Of a DNA stretch of 64,000 bases, positions 34,369 through 44,400 are shown in pieces. Origin of the DNA: Maribacter sp. (GTDB lineage: Bacteria > Bacteroidota > Bacteroidia > Flavobacteriales > Flavobacteriaceae). How positions within the stretch are numbered: the stretch's first letter is position 1; every line of letters starts with the position of its first letter. The notes under the pieces are model-generated. The model had not been told where the DNA came from. It saw only the letters and a program-made list of their open reading frames with translations, and ran no database searches. Both the position numbers and the translations under genes were made by a program. The stretch spans positions 41,513-105,512 of the forward strand of contig NZ_JADGES010000003.1 of the NCBI RefSeq assembly GCF_016744255.1, given 5' to 3'.

Positions 34369-35349
34369 TTATTCACTTTCTTGAATTCTTTTAATAAGGC
34401 TATATATAGATTCATTATCCCTATAACTTTCATAAATAGGCTCCACTTTTTTCTTAAATAATGATTTGTCTGGTCTTACAACTTTTACACCTGCTTTCTT
34501 TACGGCCTCTAAAGCCTCTGATTCTGATTCTGCCCATAACTTCCTTTGATATATTACAGAAGCATCAACAGCCGTTTGCAACCAATTCTGTTCTTCTTTG
34601 GATAAACGCTCCCATAAATGTGTACTTATAATTAGCACATCTGGAATAGTAGTATGCTCATTTAGAGAAAAGAACTTACAAACCTCATAATGTCTTGATA
34701 AATAAAACGTTGGTGGGTTATTCTCTGCTCCATCAACAACTCCTTGTTGCAATGCTGTGTATAATTCCCCTGAAGAAATAGGTGTAGGAGAACCACCTAG
34801 ACTACTTACCATGTTCATGGCAGTAACGCTTTCCATAACCCTTATTTTTAGTCCTTCTAGATCTTTTGGAGACACTACTGACTTTTCTTTTGTATAAAAA
34901 CTTCTACTCCCAGCATCATAATATCCCAGACCTTTTAACCAATATTTTTTTCCGCCATCTAATAATTCTCTACCAATATCACCATCTAAAACATTAAAAG
35001 TATGCTTGCGATCTCTAAACAAAAAAGGCAATCCAAATACTTTCATATCTGGTGAAAAATTTTCCATAACAGCTGCAGATACTTTGGTCATATCTAAGCT
35101 TCCTATTTGCAGTAACTCCAGACATTGACGTTCTGACCCTAGTTGCTGATTTGGATATATCTCTAACTTTAATTTCCCTTTAGAGTTTTTTTCGAGTTCC
35201 TCACCCATAAGCTGCATGGCTTTATGTACAGGGTGACTCATATCTAACCCATGCGCTAATTTGATTGTTTTTTGTTTTTGTGAAGTTTGACAAGAATTAA
35301 ATACTAGCATGACAAGTGAAAGTATAAACAGGATAAGATTTTTTTTCAT
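34369..35349 (-). CDS. dctP: TRAP transporter solute-binding lipoprotein (DctP/SiaP type)
   Basis: 326 residues with a lipobox (LVMLVFNSC, Cys20) instead of a plain signal peptide, so it is tethered to a membrane. DctP hallmarks are IKLAHGLDMSHPVHKAM, NQQLGSERQCLELLQIG, and LEGLKIRVMES with Arg170, the carboxylate-binding Arg of the family. GGSPTPISSGELYTALQQGVVDGAENNPP follows with the conserved Asn. The ligand therefore bears a carboxylate. Uronates from the glycosaminoglycan are the natural candidates. A C-rich direct repeat (35470-35497) shared with the SusC promoter lies upstream. Confidence 0.93.
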   Translation of the reverse strand: MKKNLILFILSLVMLVFNSCQTSQKQKTIKLAHGLDMSHPVHKAMQLMGEELEKNSKGKLKLEIYPNQQLGSERQCLELLQIGSLDMTKVSAAVMENFSPDMKVFGLPFLFRDRKHTFNVLDGDIGRELLDGGKKYWLKGLGYYDAGSRSFYTKEKSVVSPKDLEGLKIRVMESVTAMNMVSSLGGSPTPISSGELYTALQQGVVDGAENNPPTFYLSRHYEVCKFFSLNEHTTIPDVLIISTHLWERLSKEEQNWLQTAVDASVIYQRKLWAESESEALEAVKKAGVKVVRPDKSLFKKKVEPIYESYRDNESIYSLIKRIQESE

Positions 35350-35469
35350 GTAGAGCCGTTTTTATTCTATATACAAATCACTTTAAAAAACATTATTACA
35401 TTTTGTATTTTAAAGATTTTTAACATTGTATTACAAGTAGCAAGTTCCTCCTTAAATATGAAAACACAA

Positions 35470-35497
35470 GGGGGGAAAATGCTCAATCAAGAGGGGG
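35470..35497 (-). promoter_or_regulatory. C-rich direct repeat upstream of the TRAP operon, HTCS-like site
   Basis: On the minus strand CCCTC (35491-35495) is followed after 15 bp by CCCCCC (35470-35475), then TTGTGTTTTCA. The same two blocks with the same 15-bp gap and a similar TTTTCA flank occur upstream of SusC at 58287-58312. The layout resembles binding sites of hybrid two-component regulators of polysaccharide loci. Confidence 0.55.
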
Positions 35498-35523
35498 CAA
35501 ATTAACACTAAACACCTACTTAT

Positions 35524-37701
35524 TTAATCCTTAATGATGTGAATATCGTTTTCTAATTTGCTTTTTTCAATTAAAACTACCTCTCCACTTACAAATTGGT
35601 TATTTACTTTTAAAAAATGCGCTGCTGGTACGGATGAGTTATGAACTACTAGTAGTGTATATTCTTTTTCATCGATAGTAATTGTTATCGCCTCTGCATC
35701 TTCATCTTTTAACACCACATTATTTCTGGTATAAACTAGTGTTTTTTTAAAACTGAGTTTTGTTTCTTCGGGGAAATACAAAAGAGAAATAAATGAAGTA
35801 GAGCCTTCTACCTTTTTAAATAGTTCGGCTTTTTTATTCTCTTTTTTTAAATTATACTCTGGTGACCACCAAGAGTCGGTTAATTTAATATCAACATCAT
35901 TAATTGGCTGTATTCTTAAATTTTTTTTATCATACGTGGTTACTAATCCATCATTTTCTATTTTAACCTTCTTATTAGGGTAATTAAAATATTGCGAATA
36001 TTTATGGCTACCATTTGATGAAAAACTATCGAAAACCAACCATATATTGGGCTTTAAAAACAATAATCTTCGTTTCATAGAAACAGGATGTTCTAATCTT
36101 TTATAGGCCGTATTTTCTGCCTCTGCATAATCATACGTTTTTGTAGATTCTGTAAATATGGCATTAGACCGTGCTTCAAAAGTGTTAGTCCAAGAATCTT
36201 TATATACCGTATTGGGCATATCATCTACCCCTAATGTATTATGACTTATGTTACTTTTAAAAAATTCTCGCCATTTATCATCCACATAAGAGTAACGGCC
36301 TCCATCAATTAAATAATCTCTATTATTAGCAAAAATGGTAAAATGCAACAAGTTATCGTGCCCATGTCCACAGCCTAACTTTTTTAAATGAAAACTTGTA
36401 TATGTTGCATCTTGCTCCCATGAAGTTCGCATATAAAAATCGCCAGAACTTTGCTGGTATGTACTTAAAAAACTAGGCGATTCTGAAGTCATATTATTAT
36501 AGATATCCTTATTTTTTATACCTGTTATGAATAAAGTTTCATAATCTAGTTGTTCAAAAGCTCTAGATTTTAAAACCGAATCATTGTATAATGAAGAAGC
36601 AAGTGTTAACAATCCTCTTAAATCTGTATCATCACTATCTCCCAATAACGGCTGATGATAATTAGGTTTCTGCCATTTTACATTGGCATATGCCATATCT
36701 TTAGTTTTCTGAATAATAATTTCTGGAAGCTTAATATTCTTCCGTTGCGCTAATAAATTAACATTCATATAGCAATGAAACACCTCATTATGGTACATAG
36801 GAGATTGCTCCCACTGTGTTCCGTCTGGTAAAATTTGCAACTTAACACAGGTAGTTAATTTATCTAAAGCTTCTTTTTGCCACTGTTTGGCTACTTTAAA
36901 TTCTGTTAAAAAATGAGCCACATTAAATAATCCATGAAACTCTAGAACTCCCCAATTACTGGTTTGCGAGAAATTATTAAACGAACTGTTTATATATTCT
37001 CCATGCTCATATAATGAGGTTAAGAATTTTTCTAGAAATTCAGGAGTTACGTGTTTAGAATTTTTAATATACTCAAAAGCTTTTATCCAGTTTTCGCACC
37101 GAATGCCCGCTTCGATTCTCCGCCATGTAAAGTGCTTTAAATCGTCTTTTAATGGATTGCTATCTATCCAATGCGTTACTTGTTTTACGAATTTTTTAGC
37201 ATATTTTTCGTTTCTAGTGAGCAAATAGGCTCTTCCTAAATCAATCCAAAACTTATGCCTATTTAACATATAACACCATTCTTCATCCCCGTTTGGTATT
37301 ACAGTCCAATCTATTTCTCCTTTAAATTGATATGGAATATTTGTTTTTTCCATATCCCAATCATCTCGAAATAGAAAATACTGATTTAGAACATCATTTG
37401 CCACTTTCATGGTTTTCCTAACATTTTCTGGATATTCTTTTTTAATAAAAACAACATCATTTTCATTAACCTGTAAATACAAATTATCTTTTTCTCTATA
37501 AATAGTAAGCAAGTCTTTTAATGCTTGATCCTTTTGATTACTTTTTATAGATTTCTCTACTGATTTTAATAAATCTTCATTAAAATTGAGCTTATTAAAA
37601 ATACCCTGGTCTTTATTTTGAGCAAAACTTCCGCAAATAAACATTACTAAAAGTAGAAAAGTACTTGCCTTGCTATATGCTAACTTCATTTTTAAATTCA
37701 T
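35524..37701 (-). CDS. Heparinase II/III-family polysaccharide lyase
   Basis: 725 residues with a signal peptide (STFLLLVMFICGSFAQ). Residues ~40-390 form the alpha-toroid (YREKDNLYLQ, IDWTVIPNGDEEWCYMLNRHKFWIDLGRAY, FTWRRIEAGIRCENWIKAF, FSQTSNWGVLEFHGLFNVAHF, DGTQWEQSPMYHNEVF). The C-terminal beta domain has KKLGCGHGHDNLLHFTIFANNRDYLIDGGRYSYVDD and ISHNTLGVDD, with the His and Tyr used for catalysis in this superfamily. Layout is close to the PL12 heparan-sulfate lyase of Pedobacter, but heparinase-fold families PL21 and PL33 are also possible; substrate could be heparan sulfate, chondroitin or hyaluronan. It follows the DoxX-like gene by 6 bp. Confidence 0.85.
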   Translation of the reverse strand: MNLKMKLAYSKASTFLLLVMFICGSFAQNKDQGIFNKLNFNEDLLKSVEKSIKSNQKDQALKDLLTIYREKDNLYLQVNENDVVFIKKEYPENVRKTMKVANDVLNQYFLFRDDWDMEKTNIPYQFKGEIDWTVIPNGDEEWCYMLNRHKFWIDLGRAYLLTRNEKYAKKFVKQVTHWIDSNPLKDDLKHFTWRRIEAGIRCENWIKAFEYIKNSKHVTPEFLEKFLTSLYEHGEYINSSFNNFSQTSNWGVLEFHGLFNVAHFLTEFKVAKQWQKEALDKLTTCVKLQILPDGTQWEQSPMYHNEVFHCYMNVNLLAQRKNIKLPEIIIQKTKDMAYANVKWQKPNYHQPLLGDSDDTDLRGLLTLASSLYNDSVLKSRAFEQLDYETLFITGIKNKDIYNNMTSESPSFLSTYQQSSGDFYMRTSWEQDATYTSFHLKKLGCGHGHDNLLHFTIFANNRDYLIDGGRYSYVDDKWREFFKSNISHNTLGVDDMPNTVYKDSWTNTFEARSNAIFTESTKTYDYAEAENTAYKRLEHPVSMKRRLLFLKPNIWLVFDSFSSNGSHKYSQYFNYPNKKVKIENDGLVTTYDKKNLRIQPINDVDIKLTDSWWSPEYNLKKENKKAELFKKVEGSTSFISLLYFPEETKLSFKKTLVYTRNNVVLKDEDAEAITITIDEKEYTLLVVHNSSVPAAHFLKVNNQFVSGEVVLIEKSKLENDIHIIKD

Positions 37702-37706
37702 ACGTG

Positions 37707-38075
37707 TTATAATTTATTCATTTTAAGGGTATAATACAGCGCTAATGGCATCATAAAATTAGCTCCACGTTCAATAAAAGACCAAATAGAATCTCCAGAT
37801 ATTGGGCGAATTAAAGCTGTTAAAAAAGCCCAAATAGCAGCCCAAATAATTATTTTATTGTAAGGTTTTAATAGTATAAATAAAGCTACAACAACATCTA
37901 AACAACCAATATATACAATCAAAGTATGAGCAGATTCTGTTGGGATATAAACAGTTTCTAAATACTTAATCCAACTGGGGTTTCCTTGAATTGCAAAAAC
38001 ACCATGGCCTAAAAAAGTCATAAAAATACCTATTCTTAAAATCCACTCTATTGTTTTTAGGTTCGGTTTTTTCAT
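37707..38075 (-). CDS. DoxX-like small membrane protein
   Basis: 122 residues with four helices: the first (TIEWILRIGIFMTFLGHGVFAI) carries the DoxX-like FLGHG motif, followed by TLIVYIGCLDVVVALFILL, IIIWAAIWAFLTALIRPISG and a last helix after ERGANFMMPLALYYTL. Such proteins are common inside Bacteroidota glycan loci with no assigned role. It heads the two-gene unit with the heparinase-like lyase. Confidence 0.8.
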   Translation of the reverse strand: MKKPNLKTIEWILRIGIFMTFLGHGVFAIQGNPSWIKYLETVYIPTESAHTLIVYIGCLDVVVALFILLKPYNKIIIWAAIWAFLTALIRPISGDSIWSFIERGANFMMPLALYYTLKMNKL

Positions 38076-38382
38076 TTAAAATTTACTAAATTTATTCTAC
38101 TGTATAACTTCAAAATTTTGAAACATCCTGTTATTATTAACTCCAACTAATTAAAAATAACCATTTACCTAAGGTTTATCATTGTTAACTTTAGGCACCC
38201 TTTAACTTCTAAAAACCTATTACATATTATTTCTAAATAGTCTTTTCTATTTGGTTATTGTTCTAAAGTTTAGTTTTTATAATCCTTTAAAATTTTCTTA
38301 TAAATAACAGTTACTAAGGAGTAACTCTTCATCCATTTAAATAGTAAAAATTTGTAATTTAAAACAGATACATTAACGCTTT
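38076..38382. other. 307-bp intergenic stretch upstream of the DoxX/lyase unit
   Basis: Contains a perfect inverted repeat AGTTACT-N4-AGTAACT (38309-38326) and a bulged CCTAA/TTAGG hairpin at 38168-38195. No reading frame is visible. The C-rich repeat seen upstream of SusC and dctP is absent here. A promoter for the DoxX/lyase unit may lie here, but I find no clear TAnnTTTG box. Confidence 0.4.
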
Positions 38383-39861
38383 TTAATAAGGTTTATCAAA
38401 CAACTCGCTTGAGTTTATAGCGGTATGACTTGGCAACATGACCTTTTTTAAGAACTTGGTGTCCTTTGTTTGCTTACACCAATCGATTAATTTTCTGCGA
38501 AATTCATCTACCTTTTGTAAATGTTTCTTAGAGTTAATAAGGTTATTCATTTCATACGGGTCGTATTCCAAATCAAAAAATTGCTCTCTATTTTTACCCC
38601 AATTGTAAATAACATATTTGTAGCGTTTACCAATTACAGCTCTTCCTGTAGTACCATAAGCTTGCTTACCTTCAAATTTGGTTTCAACAACTATATTATC
38701 GTGTTTTTCATAATCGCTTTTACCTTCAATAAGCGGTTTAATACTTTTTCCTAAAAGACCATCGAAAACAGGAATACCTGCATAGTCTAAAATTGTTGGG
38801 TATAAATCTAGTCCGTTAGAAATTAAAGTGGAATTTATTTTTTCTTTGGAAGTATTTTTATAATTAATGATAAAAGGCACCTTTATACTTTCCTGAAATA
38901 AGGCTGTTTTTTGATTCCAACCATGAGATGCATTACCATCTCCATGATCACTAGTAAATATAATTACCGTTTTTTCTCGTAAACCTAAACTATCAATAGC
39001 ATTAATAATTTTACCAATTTCTTTATCTACTTTTTCAACTAATCTGTAATAAGCATATCGGTATTGACGCCAATCTTCTTTGGTATAATTTTTTGTTGGA
39101 TATGTTTTTACAGAAGCATTTTGCTCTATTTGTAAAGCTTCAGGAAAAGTTTCTGATTTCATAAAATTAACTGGTAATTCTGGAGTATCGTTTAAAGGCA
39201 CTGGAGGAATATTACCATAAGGTAAAGGCTGGTTTCTTGCCCATTCACAAATGTTATGAGGGTTATCAAAAGATGTTACCAAGAAGAAAGGTTGTCTTTT
39301 GCCTTGTCTAGATTTTAAATAGTTAATCGATTTTTCTGCTAGTGGAATATCTCCAAAATCAGCTATTTTCTCAAAACCATTACCTTCTACAATAGCGGCT
39401 TCATGAGCATGCCATTTTCCGCCATAAGCACAATCATAGCCAGCATTCTTTAAAACATTTCCTAGGCCTAGCTTTTTATCTTGAGGCTGCATAACATTAT
39501 CCCCTTTTTCATTAGAATTTACATCTAAAGTATGCGACATTTTACCTGTAAACATGCTAGATCGGGAAGGTGTACACAACGGAAATGTTACATAGGCGTT
39601 TTTAAAACGTATTCCTGTTTTTGCTAGCTTGTCTAAATTTGGTGTATTTACATTTAAGTTCCCTGCAATACTTAAAGCTTCGGCTTGGTGTTGGTCCGTA
39701 ACAATCAAAACTATATTTGGTTGGTTTTGATTTAAAACTACATCTTGTTCAATTGGTATTTTTTTTTCACTCTGTTTACAAGATGAAATTAGAATACCAA
39801 TTAAAAATAAAAACAATATTATTTTGCTTTGTCTAACCTTTATAGTTTTTCTCGTAGCCAT
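38383..39861 (-). CDS. S1-family sulfatase, lipoprotein
   Basis: From ATG 39861 (an upstream in-frame ATG at 39882 is less likely) the enzyme has 492 residues. The signal ends in a lipobox (FLIGILISSC, Cys28). The sulfatase metal site is NIVLIVTDQHQ and the formylglycine site is LCTPSRSSMFTG with Cys96, the residue oxidised to formylglycine. FTSDHGDGNASHGWNQKTALFQES gives the second metal and His cluster. It removes sulfate esters from the glycosaminoglycan; position (4-O, 6-O, 2-O) cannot be told. It overlaps the preceding beta-helix gene by 22 bp. A maturase (FGE or anSME) is not in the window. Confidence 0.93.
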   Translation of the reverse strand: MATRKTIKVRQSKIILFLFLIGILISSCKQSEKKIPIEQDVVLNQNQPNIVLIVTDQHQAEALSIAGNLNVNTPNLDKLAKTGIRFKNAYVTFPLCTPSRSSMFTGKMSHTLDVNSNEKGDNVMQPQDKKLGLGNVLKNAGYDCAYGGKWHAHEAAIVEGNGFEKIADFGDIPLAEKSINYLKSRQGKRQPFFLVTSFDNPHNICEWARNQPLPYGNIPPVPLNDTPELPVNFMKSETFPEALQIEQNASVKTYPTKNYTKEDWRQYRYAYYRLVEKVDKEIGKIINAIDSLGLREKTVIIFTSDHGDGNASHGWNQKTALFQESIKVPFIINYKNTSKEKINSTLISNGLDLYPTILDYAGIPVFDGLLGKSIKPLIEGKSDYEKHDNIVVETKFEGKQAYGTTGRAVIGKRYKYVIYNWGKNREQFFDLEYDPYEMNNLINSKKHLQKVDEFRRKLIDWCKQTKDTKFLKKVMLPSHTAINSSELFDKPY

Positions 39862-41438
39862 TTTTTTTCTATTTTTTTCCATTCTTTTTGGCTTTTACGA
39901 ATCCAATTTGGCATTCTCCCTATCCTATATTTTAATTGTGCTTCGTACAAAGATTCTGGAAAAACTTTAGTTCCCAAACTTTCTAAATAACCAATATTAT
40001 CTTTATTAAATGTAGTTTTAGAGCCGTGTAAACCAACAATTATAGGATTTACTGCAGAAAATCCCCAATACATACCTTTGCCAGAAAGGCTCCAAAAATC
40101 ATAATCTAAAACCGTATTGCCTACCCTTTTATAATTCCAAAGTGTTAAACCTTTTAAATGGTGTGGTTCGTTTTTGTAAAACCCGCCATGAGCAGTCATT
40201 TTAGATGCTTCATACAAATCGACTAAATTGTTTTTTGGAATATCTGCATGCGAATCCCACCCTTGCTTTGGGGTTTTTACACGCCAAACTACAGAGCCCG
40301 AGGTTTTATGAGACATAGATGCTCCATGCCATTGCCCATTATTTGTAGCATCAAAAACTAAACCTGTTAACACCCTTGTTGATTGGGTTACATTGGTTAA
40401 TTTATGTCCACTATTGCCTTCTACTAATAGCATTAAAAGAGAAGAAGCGTAACTAGCATTTATTGAAACAGCGCCTGTAATGTTACTGAATCTACATCTT
40501 CTTACCCAAGAATTTGAAACGTTTTGCATAGAAATCATAGACCAGGCATTATCATGGATAAAATTTTTATGATGTATAAATTTATCCTTAAAATTTGCTT
40601 TAAAAAAAATGTCTTCTACACCCACATTTTCTATAGGATAAAAAGGCATCACTTGCCAATCATACTCTGTTTTGAGAGTATTTACCAAAGGATCTTTTAA
40701 GGTTATTTTATTACCCGAAATACTTTTTATTTCATGGTTCTCTACAAAAGTTACTCCTTTTTCTTTTATCTTTTCCCAATGCGGACGCGTATTTTTACCA
40801 CCTAAAGATTCTGAAATTGCATCTATACTAAAAGGCATTTCTAACCGAATGTATTTAGCTTTTTTAAAAATATTAGGGTTTTCTACTTCAATTACAAAAG
40901 CGCCTTCTTCTGCATTTATTGTAATATTAGTTGCAACATTTTTACTCTTATTAGAATAAAATTTAAACATATAACTTACTTTCCACTCTGGTTCATTAGG
41001 ATAGCTTTGTAACATGTGATTTTGCATATGTATCACTGTTCCGTTTCTACCTAAACCACTGCCTTTTAAAATTATATTAGAGGATTTTATTGTGATTGGG
41101 TTCGTTTTTTGGGGACTTACATTTACTAAAAATTCGCCTTTAGGAAAAAAAACAATGCCTCCATTATTTTTTTCGGCAGCATTAATTGCGGATTGTATAG
41201 CTTTTTGGTCAGAAAAAGAATCGTTTGGTATGGCTCCAAAATCTATTACATTAAAAATAGTTGCCTTTTTAAAACGTTTAGGAATTCCTTCTTCACCTAA
41301 TTTATAACCTGCATACGAATAATCGAAAAGTTTAGGAATTTTAGGATCTGAAATTTCCCCTGTAAACTTTTTCCAAATTATAGATTCTTGTGCAAAAGCA
41401 CTTGAAGCTATAAAATATAAAAGAAAAAAAATTCGCAT
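39840..41438 (-). CDS. Pectate-lyase-like right-handed beta-helix protein (DUF4955 type)
   Basis: 532 residues with a signal peptide (RIFFLLYFIASSAFAQ). The pectate-lyase-3 entry NVIDFGAIPNDSFSDQKAIQSAINAAEKNNGGIVFFPKGEFLV (residues ~62-105) opens a right-handed beta-helix, with SSNIILKGSGLGRNGTVIHM and SMISMQNVSNSWVRRCRFSNITG in the core. The C-terminal region (KGLTLWNYKRVGNTVLDYDFWSL) fits DUF4955, a family of Bacteroidota polysaccharide loci. Catalytic activity has not been assigned to it as far as I know. Sitting between PL8 and a sulfatase in an overlapping operon, it may be a lyase or a hydrolase for the same glycosaminoglycan (inference). Confidence 0.75.
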   Translation of the reverse strand: MRIFFLLYFIASSAFAQESIIWKKFTGEISDPKIPKLFDYSYAGYKLGEEGIPKRFKKATIFNVIDFGAIPNDSFSDQKAIQSAINAAEKNNGGIVFFPKGEFLVNVSPQKTNPITIKSSNIILKGSGLGRNGTVIHMQNHMLQSYPNEPEWKVSYMFKFYSNKSKNVATNITINAEEGAFVIEVENPNIFKKAKYIRLEMPFSIDAISESLGGKNTRPHWEKIKEKGVTFVENHEIKSISGNKITLKDPLVNTLKTEYDWQVMPFYPIENVGVEDIFFKANFKDKFIHHKNFIHDNAWSMISMQNVSNSWVRRCRFSNITGAVSINASYASSLLMLLVEGNSGHKLTNVTQSTRVLTGLVFDATNNGQWHGASMSHKTSGSVVWRVKTPKQGWDSHADIPKNNLVDLYEASKMTAHGGFYKNEPHHLKGLTLWNYKRVGNTVLDYDFWSLSGKGMYWGFSAVNPIIVGLHGSKTTFNKDNIGYLESLGTKVFPESLYEAQLKYRIGRMPNWIRKSQKEWKKIEKKWLREKL

Positions 41439-41474
41439 AATTATAGTAAAAAAGGTTAAAATATTTGCTAAAAA

Positions 41475-44400
41475 TTACATTTTAAACAAAGTTATTTTTT
41501 GAGAAAAGCCATCTTTAAGCTCTAAAAAAATAGTGGTTACCTCTTCTGAATTATCTACAGAAATAACTTTATCTGTTATTAAAGTTGACCATCTTCCATT
41601 CACAGTAATAGCAAATTTTAGTGGTTCACTAAAGTTTTTTAATTTTCCATTCTTGTCTTCTGGAAAGTTTAAATCTGGCTGCACAACACTTAATGTTGTT
41701 TTTTGGGTACTTTCTTCCTTAGCCATTATCAAAACTGGTTTAGAAACTGTTTTTAAAATACCTTGTTCTATATTGGTATTTGCCTCAAAAACCACATAAC
41801 CTGTGGTGTTTGTTTTTAAGTCTTTTACAATGTGAGCAATACTATCTGCTCTTAAAATAGCATAAGACGTATCCTTTTTTATTTTTTTATTAAAACTATT
41901 TATTTGCAATTCATTATTAAAAGGATAAATAACATACTGGTAACCTTCATTTTTAGGGGCTAGTCCGTGATTAATCCACGCAGAAGCATAATTACCTTCG
42001 GTTTCCTTTACTCCTTTCCCTTTACGGTTCATTTTACCCGTATTTATAGAGTATTTATTATGATACGAACTTTGTTTTTCTTTCTTAAAGTTAACGGCAT
42101 GGTTAGATAAAATATGGTATCCATTTCCATAGGGGTCTATTAACCAATTCTCTGCTTTTGTATTTTTAGGCAACTGCCCTTCAAAAGGAAATTTTGTAAT
42201 TTTTTTATCTGAAGTATAAATAGGATTTTTTTTATCTGTTAAAAACGTTTGAAACAAATTAGTCTGTGTAAGGTTTTTATCATCTACGCTAGATATATCT
42301 GTACCAATACATATAATCTTATCCCCAAATGAAAACACCGTTTTTTTTGCTTTTAACCTTCCAGGAAAACCCAATTGCTTGTTAGGTGGCTCTGCATTAA
42401 TACCTTTTTCCTCATTCAATATCATTCCAAAAACACCATTCCCATCTAATTTAACTGCCCCGGCAAATGTTTCATTAGACCTAAACATGAGTAAAGGCGA
42501 ATTAGGCTCTAACTCTTTAAAAGGTAAATAGATAATGGTTGCCCCTGGGTAACGATTCCAGTCCCATCCTTCTTGGTGAAACCCGCTACTCTTTTCTCCT
42601 TTACTATTTAATAATTGAACCGTTCCGTTAGCTGGGTATCTACCATACCTGTTTGAAGCTACATAAATTTCTGATGCCCAAACATATCTACTATACCCTT
42701 TAATTATAGCTGCCCAATCATTCTGTCTATATATAGCGGTAGCTGCATAAGGCATTGTATGGTAACCTCTTAAAATTTCTTTCTGAACACCATCTTCTGT
42801 AAAAACAAACGTATTGACAATATCATCTTTACCCCAAAGACGTAAATAGGCTGCCGCAACTTCTTTATCTATTTTTGAGGTTCCTTCTGGGTTTCCAGAA
42901 TATGCCATTAATAAGTATTGATTTTTTAAAGATGCTATTGAACTTGTACCATCTAATGGGTGTCTGCCTGCATTACCAAAACCCCAATCGTATAATTGAC
43001 TATAAGTACGTGTAGCTAAAAATGCTTTTTTAAAATTTCTATGTCCATCTGTACTTATACGAAATTTTGTGTCTGATAAGGCCCTTATAACTTTTGGAAC
43101 TTTTTTAAATGCGCCCATACCATATGCCGGATAATGACCATTATGGTGCCATGAAGTACCGTCTGCTTTAAACCCCCATTCTTCTTTCTGTTGTGCTAAA
43201 ATAATAGACGTATATTTAGAATATGCTCTTAATAAAGCTGCTTGCTTTTCTTGACTATCTAATAAAAAAATAAGCATTAAATGGTAGTACGATTGTGTAT
43301 TTAAATAATCAATATTTACATGGAACTCTTTTTCGTTATCTAAAACCATTCCTAGATTAAATAACCAATGTAAACTCGATCCTACATCATTCAACAAACC
43401 TTCTTTATGTAATAATTGGCGCATTATAAAAAAGGCTTCGGTAATTTCTCCAACACCATAACCAATATGATGTCTTGTGCCTCCAGATGCACCAGCTTGC
43501 CACCCTTGATCTAAAAAATACCCTGCGCCTGTAATAAACATCTTTTCAATTTCTTGCCTTTCTAAATCATTGGCTTTGCCATGAAAACTGGCAATTTTTT
43601 TCATCACTTTCCCTAAGTCGTGTATATCATTAAACTTATTGGGACCTTGTTGTTTTACATTAAAATATTCCTGTTCAGCTTTAAAAGTTAATGGTGGCCC
43701 TAATACCGTTTTTCCTACATTATTAATATTTAGACTTTGGAATAATTCTTTTAGAGTATTCATATAAACCCCGCCCTTTTTGGCTACCGATAAATCTTGA
43801 TCTATATATTCTTCGATTTTTTTTAAATCCCCCCTTATTGGACTAGAAATAGGCTTAGCATCTATATTCTCTATACGTTCGTAATTACTAATTAAAGGCA
43901 TCCAATGATCCTCTCCCGATTGCATTTTTGATTTAATAAATGGCACCATAGTATCTGGATACTGGTGCCTATCATCTTGGTATTGAGAAAAAATAATATC
44001 ATCAAAAAATAGGGTTCCACTATTAGTATTAGTACTTACTCTAAAATAATCGTAACTAATGGCTGCTCCTTTTTTTGGCTTGTTACCTTGCATTTCATAA
44101 AAAGGCACCCAGATACGCCTCCATCCTTTAAAAGACAGCTCTAGATTAAACCAAACTTCTTTAACACCTTCTTTTTCAAAAGAAATAGTTATTGTTCCTT
44201 CTTGAGGGGTTTCATTATATAATGATATTGCTAAAGTGGGAGATGCAGGAAAATAATCTCCATATGCCAATGGGCTTTCATCATGGTTTAAAATTCTAAA
44301 ATTTGATGTTCCAAAATTACTTTGTCCACTCCAACTCCACTGCAAGGATTTTTTTCCAAATTTAAAATGAGCTGAACTTGTAGACAAACTACTATTAGAA

